64,000 nucleotides of DNA. It comes from Kinneretia sp046300915. Lineage in GTDB: Bacteria > Pseudomonadota > Gammaproteobacteria > Burkholderiales > Burkholderiaceae_C. The stretch lies in contig NZ_JBKCLH010000074.1 of the NCBI RefSeq assembly GCF_046300915.1, positions 17,982 through 81,981 on the forward strand, written 5' to 3'. The notes under the pieces were generated by a model. It saw only the letters and a program-made list of their open reading frames with translations, did not search any database and was not told where the DNA came from. This document shows positions 42,347-56,423 of this stretch, piece by piece. A program made the position numbers and the translations under genes. The stretch's first letter is position 1, and each line of letters starts with the position of its first letter.

Positions 42347-43246
42347 TCAATCCAAGCCGAACAGGGCCGCCCCATTGCCCCAGGCGATCTGCCGGGCCGC
42401 CGCGGGCGGCAAGTCCCCCAGCCAAGCGCGGGCCTGCGCCATCAGCGCCTCGTAGTACTGCCAGCGCGCATTGATCCAGGTGTCCGAACCCAGCAGAAAG
42501 CGTCCTGGCTGCTCGCTCAGCAAGCTGCGCCAGGCCGGAGTCAGGCGCCCATCCTCCAGCAGGCCGGGTCGATAGGACAGCTCGCCCATCAGGCCTGGAT
42601 AGCGTGCCAGCAACTCGCGCACGCGCTCAAGGGGCACGCCGCCTATGCCGGTGTGGGCCCAGATCATGCGTGCGGTGGGCGCGTGAGCCATGAGCTTCTC
42701 GATCGCCACATCGTCCACATGGGCCAGCACCAGCAGGCCGCGCTCGGCCGCGAGCTGCATCAGCTGCCGAGCCACGGGGCCATCGGCATGCGCACTGTCA
42801 TAGAGGTGAAACTCGCCCAGGCCGCGATAGGGCCCGGCCGGCGTGCCCCGCGCCAGCTCGTCCAGCACCATTTGGTAGATGCTGGCGTCGGCAAACCAGC
42901 CGCTGTAGTCGGCCCGGTTGCGATAGAGGCGCACAAAGGGCACGACCCGGACACCCGCCGCCGCCGTGGCCTCCCGCGCCGCCGCCAGACTCAAGGTGCC
43001 GGCATTGGGCCGGCTATTGACCAGCGCCGCCCTCACGCCGCTGCGCTGCAGCCGCGCCAGCACATCCGGCAGGGGATGAGGCTGCTGCGCCTCGTCGTTG
43101 TAATGAAGATGCGCATCAAACAGCGGGCCGGCATAGGGCTGGACCGCCACGTCCCTGGCGGGCGGGGCCGCCTGCGCGACACCGGGCGCAAGCAGCAGCG
43201 GCGCCGCCAGCAGTGCCGCGGCGGCAAGGCGCAAACACTGACGCAT
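42347..43246 (-). CDS. secreted amidohydrolase (TIM-barrel metal-dependent hydrolase)
   Basis: A 299-residue protein with a signal peptide (RLAAAALLAAPLLLAPGVAQA), so probably periplasmic. The mature part is an amidohydrolase-2-like TIM barrel: LFDAHLHYND (the HxH metal pair), VLAHVDD, MIWAHTGIGG and LLGSDTW, the last carrying the Asp. Family members include decarboxylases and lactonases, so the reaction is not known. It starts in a one-base overlap with the stop of the transposase-like gene upstream (TGATG), so the two are translated together, an unusual pairing. Confidence 0.82.
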   Translation of the reverse strand: MRQCLRLAAAALLAAPLLLAPGVAQAAPPARDVAVQPYAGPLFDAHLHYNDEAQQPHPLPDVLARLQRSGVRAALVNSRPNAGTLSLAAAREATAAAGVRVVPFVRLYRNRADYSGWFADASIYQMVLDELARGTPAGPYRGLGEFHLYDSAHADGPVARQLMQLAAERGLLVLAHVDDVAIEKLMAHAPTARMIWAHTGIGGVPLERVRELLARYPGLMGELSYRPGLLEDGRLTPAWRSLLSEQPGRFLLGSDTWINARWQYYEALMAQARAWLGDLPPAAARQIAWGNGAALFGLD

Positions 43247-44118
43247 CAGGACACGGGCGAGGCCAACTGCAGGGCGCGCTCGTGCGCGGCAATCAGGCGG
43301 CTGACGCGGGAGACCGACAAGCCCAGCTCCTGGGCCAGCGCCGTCATGGAAAGCCCGCCCTCGGTGTGCGCACGGTACAGGGCCTGCTCCCGCGTTGCAC
43401 TCTCCCGCAACCACTGCCCCCAGGAACGCGCCGGCCGCCGCACGCGCGCGGTGGCCGCCCCATCCAGGCCCAGATGGACCCGCATGCGCCGGGCAAAGTC
43501 GGCGTCGCCCAGGAAGATCTGCTGGCGCAGATGAGGCCAGATATCCAGACCCGGCTCGGACGCCAGCAACTGGGCATAGCGCTCGGCAGCACGACGCCGG
43601 TCGGCGGCGTTGCGCGGCAGCCGCCCCAGCACATGACCGAACAAGCCCTCCACATCCAGCCAGTCGGGCGCAGACTCCAGGCCTGTGTGCGCGCCCAGGC
43701 TGTGCCAGGGCCAGTCCTGGCCTTGCCGCACCAGCCCCAGGCGCTGTGCGCTCAGATCCACATAGCGGCAGACATCGAGCAGGCGCTGATCCCGGTCCAC
43801 CAGCACCGCCTTGAAGCGCCCGCGGAACAGGGCCCCCTCCTCGCCGCCGCGGCGGTTGTAGCTCTGGGTGTAGACGCCGTTGACATGCCGCATCAGGCGC
43901 GACAGATTGGGCCGGCGGGTGTAGAGCAGCAATTGGTAATGATCCTGCGCGAAGCTGTAAGCCAGCAGCTGGGCGTCAAAGCGGTGCATAGCCTGGGCCA
44001 GCACCGCCAGCAGTCCGGCGCGGTCTTCGTCGTCATGGAAGATGGCGCCACCTGATCCCGCCAGGGTAGTGACATGGTAGACGGCGCCTGCGAACTCGAT
44101 GCGTGGGGGTCTGGCCAT
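43246..44118 (-). CDS. REP-associated tyrosine transposase-like protein (degenerate HUH motif)
   Basis: A 290-residue protein of the Y1_Tnp/TnpA_REP (RAYT) family: MARPPRIEFAGAVYHVTTLAGSG is the usual opening, then IFHDDEDR, NGVYTQSYNRRGG, GALFRGRFKAVLV and CRYVDLSAQRLGLV with the presumed catalytic Tyr at about 119. The metal-binding HUH motif should read HxH (as in NHVHLLL) but here is HYQ (DHYQLLL; His60, Gln62). The C-terminal 60 residues hold a helix-turn-helix (SMTALAQELGLSVSRVSRLI). RAYTs cut single-stranded REP DNA; loss of one metal ligand suggests loss of nuclease activity with DNA binding kept. Not flanked by inverted repeats that I can see. Confidence 0.82.
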   Translation of the reverse strand: MARPPRIEFAGAVYHVTTLAGSGGAIFHDDEDRAGLLAVLAQAMHRFDAQLLAYSFAQDHYQLLLYTRRPNLSRLMRHVNGVYTQSYNRRGGEEGALFRGRFKAVLVDRDQRLLDVCRYVDLSAQRLGLVRQGQDWPWHSLGAHTGLESAPDWLDVEGLFGHVLGRLPRNAADRRRAAERYAQLLASEPGLDIWPHLRQQIFLGDADFARRMRVHLGLDGAATARVRRPARSWGQWLRESATREQALYRAHTEGGLSMTALAQELGLSVSRVSRLIAAHERALQLASPVS

Positions 44119-44241
44119 GGTGCAACTTAGGTCAGGCCCGGCCGATTAGCAAGTCCTGACCCCCCCGAGGCTGGCCAACAAATTGTGGAAGCGCCCTTGG
44201 TTTGCGGTACAAGTGCAGCCATTCCAACACGACCTGACACC

Positions 44242-45146
<905 letters not shown>

Positions 45147-45159
<13 letters not shown>

Positions 45160-46034
45160 TAGGGCGGCAGTCGGGCGCCGCAGTCGCGGCAGAAGCGCGC
45201 CTCGGGCAGATGCCCTTCGCTCAGGCAGGCGTGGCAGCTTCGGGTGGTGGCCGGCCGATCACGGCGCGCCGCCGTCATCTCGGCCGTCACAATGCCGGTG
45301 GGCACGGCCAGCACGCCCCAACCCAGCAGCATCATGCAGGAGGCAATCGCCCGCCCGAGATCGGTCTTGGGCGTGATGTCCCCGAAGCCCACCGTGGTCA
45401 TGGTGGTGATGGCCCAGTAGATGCTGGCCGGGATGCTGGTAAAACCGTTGGCCGGCCCCTCGACCACATACATCACCGTGCCCATGATCACCACCACCAT
45501 CAGCACCACGGAGATGAAGACCTGGATCTTGCGGGCGCTGGCACGCAGGGCATATGCCAGCATGGCGTACTCCGCCACATAGGCGCTGAGCTTGAGCACC
45601 CGGAACACACGCAGCAGGCGCAGCACCCGCACATCCACCAGGGCATAGAGTTCGGGAACCAGCAAGGCCAGATAGGTGGGTAGCACCGCCAGCAGGTCCA
45701 CCACACCGTAGAAGCTGCGGGCATAGCGCCAGGGGTGGCGCACGCAGGCCAGGCGCAGCAGGTACTCGAGGGTGAAGATCGCCGTGAGCAGATACTCCAC
45801 CCCATTGAAAAGCTCGCCAAAGCGGGCGTCGATGGCGGCCACGCTCTCCAGCATCACCACCAGCACGCTGAACAGCACCAGGGCGATCAGGCCCAGATCG
45901 AAGGCTCGACCGGCGCGGGTATCCGCCTCGAAGATGATGGTGTAGGCCTTGAGCCGCCAGCCCGAGAGCGGACGGCCCAGGCGCTGCGCCTCGGGGCTGG
46001 CAGACAAGGGCGGGGTGTCGGTATTCTTGGGCAT
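45147..46034 (-). CDS. voltage-gated potassium channel with C-terminal zinc ribbon
   Basis: A 295-residue six-segment channel subunit. S1-S3 lie at about 45-125; S4 is arginine-rich, VRVLRLLRVFRVLKLSAYV; the pore holds the potassium selectivity filter TTVGFGD near residue 210; S6 follows. After the channel a short tail carries CHAC and CRDCG, 20 residues apart, which looks like a four-cysteine zinc ribbon. Tetramers of such subunits conduct K+ across the inner membrane on depolarisation. The N-terminal 30 residues are cytoplasmic. The role of the zinc module is unknown. Confidence 0.9.
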
Positions 46035-46081
46035 GGCGCCGCACTGTAGCGGCTGCGCCCGCCATCACCGAGAATCACGCC

Positions 46082-46321
46082 ATGAAGACGCACCAGATCG
46101 AGATCCAGAAGTTCAAGGCCGCCTCCAACACCAACAACGGCCTGGTGATGTTCAAGGTGGATGCCCTGGTGAGCCCCAAGCAGCCCCTGGACGGCATCGA
46201 GCCCAGCAGCGTGATCAGCCTGACCGAGGCCAATGCCCGGGTGCTGCTGGCCCTGCTCAAGACCCAGATCGCCGAGTTCGACGCCAAGAAGCCCAAGAGC
46301 CGCCACGGCCGCCACGGCTGA
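46082..46321 (+). CDS. small conserved protein of unknown function
   Basis: A 79-residue soluble protein, MKTHQIEIQKFKAASNTNN at the start, a beta-rich middle (GLVMFKVDALVSP) and a helical end (TEANARVLLALLKTQIAEFD) with a basic, His-Arg-rich tail. Length and composition are consistent with the small unnamed proteins found in betaproteobacterial genomes; I do not recognise a domain. It lies 47 bp from the divergent channel gene and 23 bp before the YecA gene on the same strand, so it is probably co-transcribed with the latter. Confidence 0.6.
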   Translation: MKTHQIEIQKFKAASNTNNGLVMFKVDALVSPKQPLDGIEPSSVISLTEANARVLLALLKTQIAEFDAKKPKSRHGRHG

Positions 46322-46344
46322 TTTCAACCCCCAATTGCACAGCC

Positions 46345-46983
46345 ATGGAATATCCGCGCTACAACCCCGCCTCCGACAATCTGCCCTTGTCGGACGACGA
46401 ACTCAATCTGCTGGACGATATGCTCGCGGCCCTGCCCAGCGATGCCGCCCTCAATATCGAAGCCCTGGATGGCTACCTCTCGGCCCTGCTGCTGAGCCCG
46501 CGGCCCCTGCCCGAATTGCCGGGCGCGGCCTGGCTGCCCACGGTCTGGGGCGGTGACGGGGCCGATGGCCTGGCCCCCTTCGCCAGCGGCAAGCAGCGCA
46601 AGAAGCTCAGCCTGCTGGTCTTGCGTCATCTGCATGGCATCGCCTGCCAGCTGGCTCAGCGGCCGGAAGCCTGGGAGCCCATCTTCAGCGTCGCCGAGCA
46701 GGAAGATGGCGCGGAGCTGGTCGATGCGGAGGACTGGTGCACCGGCTTCATGATCGCCGTGGACCAGGACGCCACCGCCTGGGAGCCTATGTTCGAGCGG
46801 ACCAAGACCGCTGCGGCCCTGGCACCCATCGCCCTGCTGGGCGGCGACGAGTCCCAGCTCAGCCCTGACGAGCGTGCGCGCCTGCAGGATCTGAACTGGC
46901 GCGACGCGCTCAGCCGCGAAGTGCCCGAGAGCGTGCTGACGCTGTGGACTCAGCGCCAGGCACCCCAGGGCGGAACCGACTGA
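46345..46983 (+). CDS. UPF0149 (YecA/YgfB) family protein
   Basis: A 212-residue cytoplasmic helical protein of the UPF0149 family: LSDDELNLLDDMLAALPS at the start, then NIEALDGYLSALLLSPRPLP, LVDAEDWCTGFMIAVDQD and a C-terminal helix. The conserved GYLSAL/W-C-x-G-F pattern is present. Some relatives carry a C-terminal SEC-C zinc motif, which is absent here. The function is unknown. Start at ATG 46345, following the short unknown gene; the M48 protease gene begins 17 bp after its stop. Confidence 0.83.
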   Translation: MEYPRYNPASDNLPLSDDELNLLDDMLAALPSDAALNIEALDGYLSALLLSPRPLPELPGAAWLPTVWGGDGADGLAPFASGKQRKKLSLLVLRHLHGIACQLAQRPEAWEPIFSVAEQEDGAELVDAEDWCTGFMIAVDQDATAWEPMFERTKTAAALAPIALLGGDESQLSPDERARLQDLNWRDALSREVPESVLTLWTQRQAPQGGTD

Positions 46984-47000
46984 GCCAGAGGACGCTGGGC

Positions 47001-48527
47001 ATGATCAAGCCTGTTGCGGCGCGCCCGGTGCGGGCGCTGGGCCTGGCGCTGGCCGTGCTGCTCGCCGGCTGCGGCAGCACCGTGGTCAACCCGGTCAGCG
47101 GCCGGGCCGAACGCACGGTCATGAGCCTGAGCCAGGAGCTGGAGCAGGGGCGGCGCGCCCACCAGTCCGTGCTCAAGGAATACGGCGTGCTCCAGAACCC
47201 GGCCCTGCAGGCCTATGTGAACACCCTGGGTCAGAAGCTGGCCGCCCAATCTCACCGGGCGGAGCTGGAGTGGCACTTCACGGTGCTGGACAGCCCCGAG
47301 GTCAATGCCTTTGCCCTGCCCGGCGGCTATGTCTACGTGACCCGCGGCCTCATGGCCTATATGGAGAGTGAGGCCGATCTGGCCGGGGTCATCGGCCATG
47401 AGATCGGCCATGTCACGGCCCGCCACGGCGCCCAGCGCGCCACCCGCCAGCAAAACGCCGGCCTGGGCGTGCTGGCAGCGACCGTGCTGGGTGCGGTGCT
47501 GGAGTCGCGGGGCGTGGGCGGCGCCACCGATCTGGCCGGCCAGGTCTCCCAGGGTGTGGCGGCCGGCTATGTGGCGGCCTACAGCCGCGAGCAGGAGCTG
47601 CAGGCCGATCAGCTGGGGGCCGAATACCTCTCGCGCAGTCATTACGACCCGAGGCACATGATCGATGTGATCCAGGTGCTCAAGGACCAGGAGCGCTTCG
47701 CGGCCGACCAGGCCCGGGCCCAAGGTAGGCCGGCGCCCGGCGGCGGCGGCTGGCTGGCCAGCCACCCCAGCAATGAGGAGCGCCTGCAGCGTATCCGGGA
47801 TGAGGCGGCCAACCTGGCCGGCAACACCGCCGCCAAGCCGCCGGAGTCGGGGCGCGACGCCTTCCTCAAGGCCATCGAGGGCATGCCCTATGGCGACAGC
47901 CCGGCCCAGGGCCTGGTGCGCGGGCGCCAGTTCCTGCACCCGGAGCTGGACATTGCCCTGACGGCGCCCGAGGGCTGGCAGATCCAGAACGGGGCCGAGA
48001 CCCTGACCCTGATCGCTCCAGGCCGCGACGCCGCCCTGCAGCTGCAGGGCCTGCCGCCACGGGCCGGCAGCTCGCACGAGGCCATCCTGCGCCAATGGGG
48101 AGCCGAGCAGGGCCGCACCGAGAGCCGCCGCATCAATGGCCTGGCCGCTACCCAGTTCAGCGGCTGGCGCCGCAACGCCCAGGGACAGCGCAGCATGGCC
48201 GAGCTGACCCTGATCACCAGCAGCAAGGGTCAGGTCTATGCCCTGAGTCCGCTGGCCCGTGACGGCCAGGCACTGCAGCAGCAGCGCTTGGCCCTGCGCC
48301 AGAGCGTGGAGAGCTTCCGCTCGCTCAGCGCCGAGGACCGCCAGCTGGCCCGCCCCTGGAAGCTTGCGCTCAAGCCCTTCCCCGCCGGTGGTTTTGCCGA
48401 GCTGGCCAAGGGCTCGGTACTCAGTGAGGGCCGGCTGCGCCTGCTCAACGGGCGCTACGGCGATGCGCGCACGCCGCCGGCCACCGGTCGCCTAGTCAAG
48501 GTGGTGGTGGCGGGCCCCGCCCCTTAA
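47001..48527 (+). CDS. M48 family metalloprotease lipoprotein
   Basis: A 508-residue envelope protease: leader with lipobox LLAGC (Cys24), then the M48 zinc motif HEIGH at 133-137 and the second Glu in YSREQELQADQLGAEYL (Glu199). The C-terminal half (from about 300) lacks TPRs and contains ELDIALTAPEGWQIQN and repeated aligned strands, unlike BepA. Members of this family (YcaL, LoiP, BepA) degrade misfolded outer-membrane proteins; the exact client is unknown. The next gene is 67 bp away. The gene is preceded by UPF0149, probably in one operon. Confidence 0.9.
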   Translation: MIKPVAARPVRALGLALAVLLAGCGSTVVNPVSGRAERTVMSLSQELEQGRRAHQSVLKEYGVLQNPALQAYVNTLGQKLAAQSHRAELEWHFTVLDSPEVNAFALPGGYVYVTRGLMAYMESEADLAGVIGHEIGHVTARHGAQRATRQQNAGLGVLAATVLGAVLESRGVGGATDLAGQVSQGVAAGYVAAYSREQELQADQLGAEYLSRSHYDPRHMIDVIQVLKDQERFAADQARAQGRPAPGGGGWLASHPSNEERLQRIRDEAANLAGNTAAKPPESGRDAFLKAIEGMPYGDSPAQGLVRGRQFLHPELDIALTAPEGWQIQNGAETLTLIAPGRDAALQLQGLPPRAGSSHEAILRQWGAEQGRTESRRINGLAATQFSGWRRNAQGQRSMAELTLITSSKGQVYALSPLARDGQALQQQRLALRQSVESFRSLSAEDRQLARPWKLALKPFPAGGFAELAKGSVLSEGRLRLLNGRYGDARTPPATGRLVKVVVAGPAP

Positions 48528-48594
48528 CCCCCCAAGAAAGCGTCAACGGGGCGGGGCTTCTGGGCTAGCATGCCATGACATCGCCGCCATCACC

Positions 48595-48876
48595 ATGCCA
48601 CTGCTCCACACGATTCTCGCCAGCCTGGGTCTGCTGATCTGTCTGGCCCTGGCCCTGCACATGATGCTCGGTCCGGCTCGGCGCCAGCGCCTGGCCAGGC
48701 TGGGTGATCGTCTGGTGCAAGCACTGCAGCGGCCCTTTGACAAACGCGAACGCCGCCGCCAGGCCCACCGCGAGGCCCAGGCCGCCATCGAGCGTGCGCG
48801 CCGTGGCAGCTCGCGCGAGGGCGAGTGGGACGGCAACGTCTACCGTCCCAAGCAGTTCGACAAGCGCAAGGACTGA
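48595..48876 (+). CDS. small membrane protein of unknown function
   Basis: A 93-residue protein with one hydrophobic segment (LLHTILASLGLLICLALALHMML) at residues 3-25 followed by a long, very basic cytoplasmic-type helix (RRQRLARLGDRLVQ, PFDKRERRRQAHREAQ) and the conserved-looking end GEWDGNVYRPKQFDKRKD. No family recognised. It is convergent with the tandem uvrA gene, with only 6 bp between stop codons. Confidence 0.55.
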   Translation: MPLLHTILASLGLLICLALALHMMLGPARRQRLARLGDRLVQALQRPFDKRERRRQAHREAQAAIERARRGSSREGEWDGNVYRPKQFDKRKD

Positions 48877-48882
48877 GGCTTC

Positions 48883-54639
<5,757 letters not shown>

Positions 54640-54954
54640 GGCGGTAGGGGCTCGGGAAGCAGGACGCAGCATTCTAGGGAGCGCCCGCGCCAAAGCTGTC
54701 AGCAGGCCCAATCGACCCCGACAGACCTTCAGGACGGGGGCCGGACCGGCTGTCAAGCCCCGCCTGTCGGTGGATCAACGGTCGTTGCGCTGAGGCGCCA
54801 CCGCAGCAACAATGCGCGGCAAGGCTGGATCCCCGGGTGCATGCCCGGGGCCAAGCGGCAAGCAGACCGCATGCGGCCACAGGCAGGTCCCCAATCGCCC
54901 CAAGGCAGCTGGGTGGCGGACAGGCCCGCCCAGGGACAAGATCAAGAGGCCCGG
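54640..54954. other. 315-bp intergenic region, divergent promoters
   Basis: Lies between uvrA (minus) and the receiver gene (plus). It must hold both promoters but I see no strong -10/-35 pair and no LexA-like CTGT-N8-ACAG site at uvrA. Notable are a 7-bp inverted repeat CCCCGGG-TGCATG-CCCGGGG at 54831-54850 and several short GC dyads. No convincing ORF is present. Confidence 0.5.
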
Positions 54955-55473
54955 ATGAGCATCACACTGCAACCCTCGCCCCCTGCCCATGGCTTTTTGG
55001 CGGCGGCGGCCGCCACGGATGGTCGGACACCCGCGCAGGCGGATCATGAGAGCGCATCGGGCGCTCCCCCGCTACGGCATGAGAGCCTGCCCTCGGTGCT
55101 GCTGGTCGAAGACAACCACATCAACCAGGTGGTGGCCCTGGAGTTCCTGAGCCTCATGGGCGTGCAGACCCGGCTGGCCGAGGATGGCCTGGACGCGCTG
55201 CGGCAATGCCAGGAACTGGCGCCCGACCTGGTGCTGATGGACATTCAGATGCCGGGCATGGACGGGCTGGAATGTGCCCGACGGTTGCGCGACTTGCAGC
55301 GCGAGGGCCTGCTTCCCGACTTTCCGATCCTGGCCCTCACGGCCCATGCCCTGGATGCCGATGTGCAGGCCAGCCTAGCCGCCGGCATGAACGAGCATCT
55401 GACCAAGCCCCTGGATTTTGTTTCCCTGCGCCGCCATCTGAGGCGCTGGCTGACACTGCCTGAGCTGAGCTGA
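54955..55473 (+). CDS. orphan response-regulator receiver protein
   Basis: A 172-residue protein: residues 1-47 are low-complexity (Ala, Pro, Gly), then a full receiver domain (48-165) with the acidic pair in LVEDNHINQ, phospho-acceptor Asp in LVLMDIQMPGMDG, Thr in ALTAHALD and Lys in LTKPLDF. The sequence resembles the receiver domains of hybrid histidine kinases (EDNxxNQ, MPxMDG) rather than DNA-binding regulators, and no output domain follows. The partner kinase is unknown. Start at ATG 54955. Convergent with the hydrolase gene, 17 bp apart. Confidence 0.85.
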   Translation: MSITLQPSPPAHGFLAAAAATDGRTPAQADHESASGAPPLRHESLPSVLLVEDNHINQVVALEFLSLMGVQTRLAEDGLDALRQCQELAPDLVLMDIQMPGMDGLECARRLRDLQREGLLPDFPILALTAHALDADVQASLAAGMNEHLTKPLDFVSLRRHLRRWLTLPELS

Positions 55474-55490
55474 GACTGCTCGCTGGCGCC

Positions 55491-56336
55491 TCAGGCGGCC
55501 TCCAGAAAGCGCTCCACCAGGGCAAACTGCGCCGGCACATTGAGCGCCGGCGCATGGCCGCAGCCCGCGATGGTGGCCACCACGGCGCGCGGACCGCGCT
55601 GGCGCATGGCCTCGGCGGTCTCGGCCAGCAGCAGGTCCGAATCCTCACCACGCAGGCACAGCACGGGCAGATCCAGGCTGTCCCAGGCTTCCCAGAGATC
55701 GTAGTCGCGCGGATGCTGGGTGAACTGCCGCACCATGGCCGGGTCGTACTGCGGGGTGACGCGGCCATCGGGCAGGCGGCGCACCGAGCTTTCGGTGAGC
55801 AGGCGCCACTGCGCATCGCTGAGCCAGCCATAGGGCTTGTAGACCTGGCGGAAATACTGCTCCAGCTCGCTGACGGTGTCGAAGGCCGCGGGCTGGCCGG
55901 CATAGCTGCGTATGCGCTCGATCGCGGCTGCGGCCAGCTCGGGGCCGTTGTCATTGAGCACCAGGCGGCGAATACGGCCCCGCAGGCTGGTGGCCGCGGC
56001 CAGGGTGCCGATGGCCCCGCCCATGGACGTGCCCACCCAGTGGAACTGCTGCAGACCCAGCTGATCCACCAGGGCGGTGGCCAGCTTCACATAGAAGGCC
56101 AGGCAGTACTCGCGGTCGGGGTCCGGGCTCCATTGCGAGAGGCCGCGCCCCAGGGTGTCGGGCGCGATCACGCGGTAGCGGGTGGAGAGGTGACGGGCCA
56201 GCTCATCCATATCGCGGGCGGTGCGCGCCAGGCCATGCCAGGCGATCACGGTCTCGGCATGCTCTGACCCCCACTCGACGTAATGGATCTCGCGGCCCTG
56301 GCAGCTCAGGTAATGGGAGCTGGGACTAGAAGACAT
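55491..56336 (-). CDS. alpha/beta hydrolase
   Basis: A 281-residue alpha/beta hydrolase: VIAWHGLARTARDMDE with the HG oxyanion, PDTLGRGLSQWSP, the nucleophile elbow VGTSMGGAIG (Ser), and a C-terminal His in IAGCGHAPALNV. This WHGLxRT pattern belongs to hydrolases often found near PHA genes in Burkholderiales, but the substrate is unknown. It lies 87 bp after the 3-hydroxybutyrate oligomer hydrolase gene on the same strand and may be part of that transcript. Start at ATG 56336, with GAGGAG upstream. Confidence 0.85.
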   Translation of the reverse strand: MSSSPSSHYLSCQGREIHYVEWGSEHAETVIAWHGLARTARDMDELARHLSTRYRVIAPDTLGRGLSQWSPDPDREYCLAFYVKLATALVDQLGLQQFHWVGTSMGGAIGTLAAATSLRGRIRRLVLNDNGPELAAAAIERIRSYAGQPAAFDTVSELEQYFRQVYKPYGWLSDAQWRLLTESSVRRLPDGRVTPQYDPAMVRQFTQHPRDYDLWEAWDSLDLPVLCLRGEDSDLLLAETAEAMRQRGPRAVVATIAGCGHAPALNVPAQFALVERFLEAA

Positions 56337-56423
56337 GCTGGGGCTCCTCTTCTTTTGGGTATGCGGTGAGGGGCCGCAGCCGGGCCTGAGGGCAGGCACG
56401 GCCGCGGGTTCGGGCTGGGCGCC

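Noticed and set aside
54831..54850. CCCCGGG-TGCATG-CCCGGGG as a possible regulatory site for uvrA
   Set aside because: Short GC dyad without a known consensus, far from either start codon; noted only in the intergenic entry.
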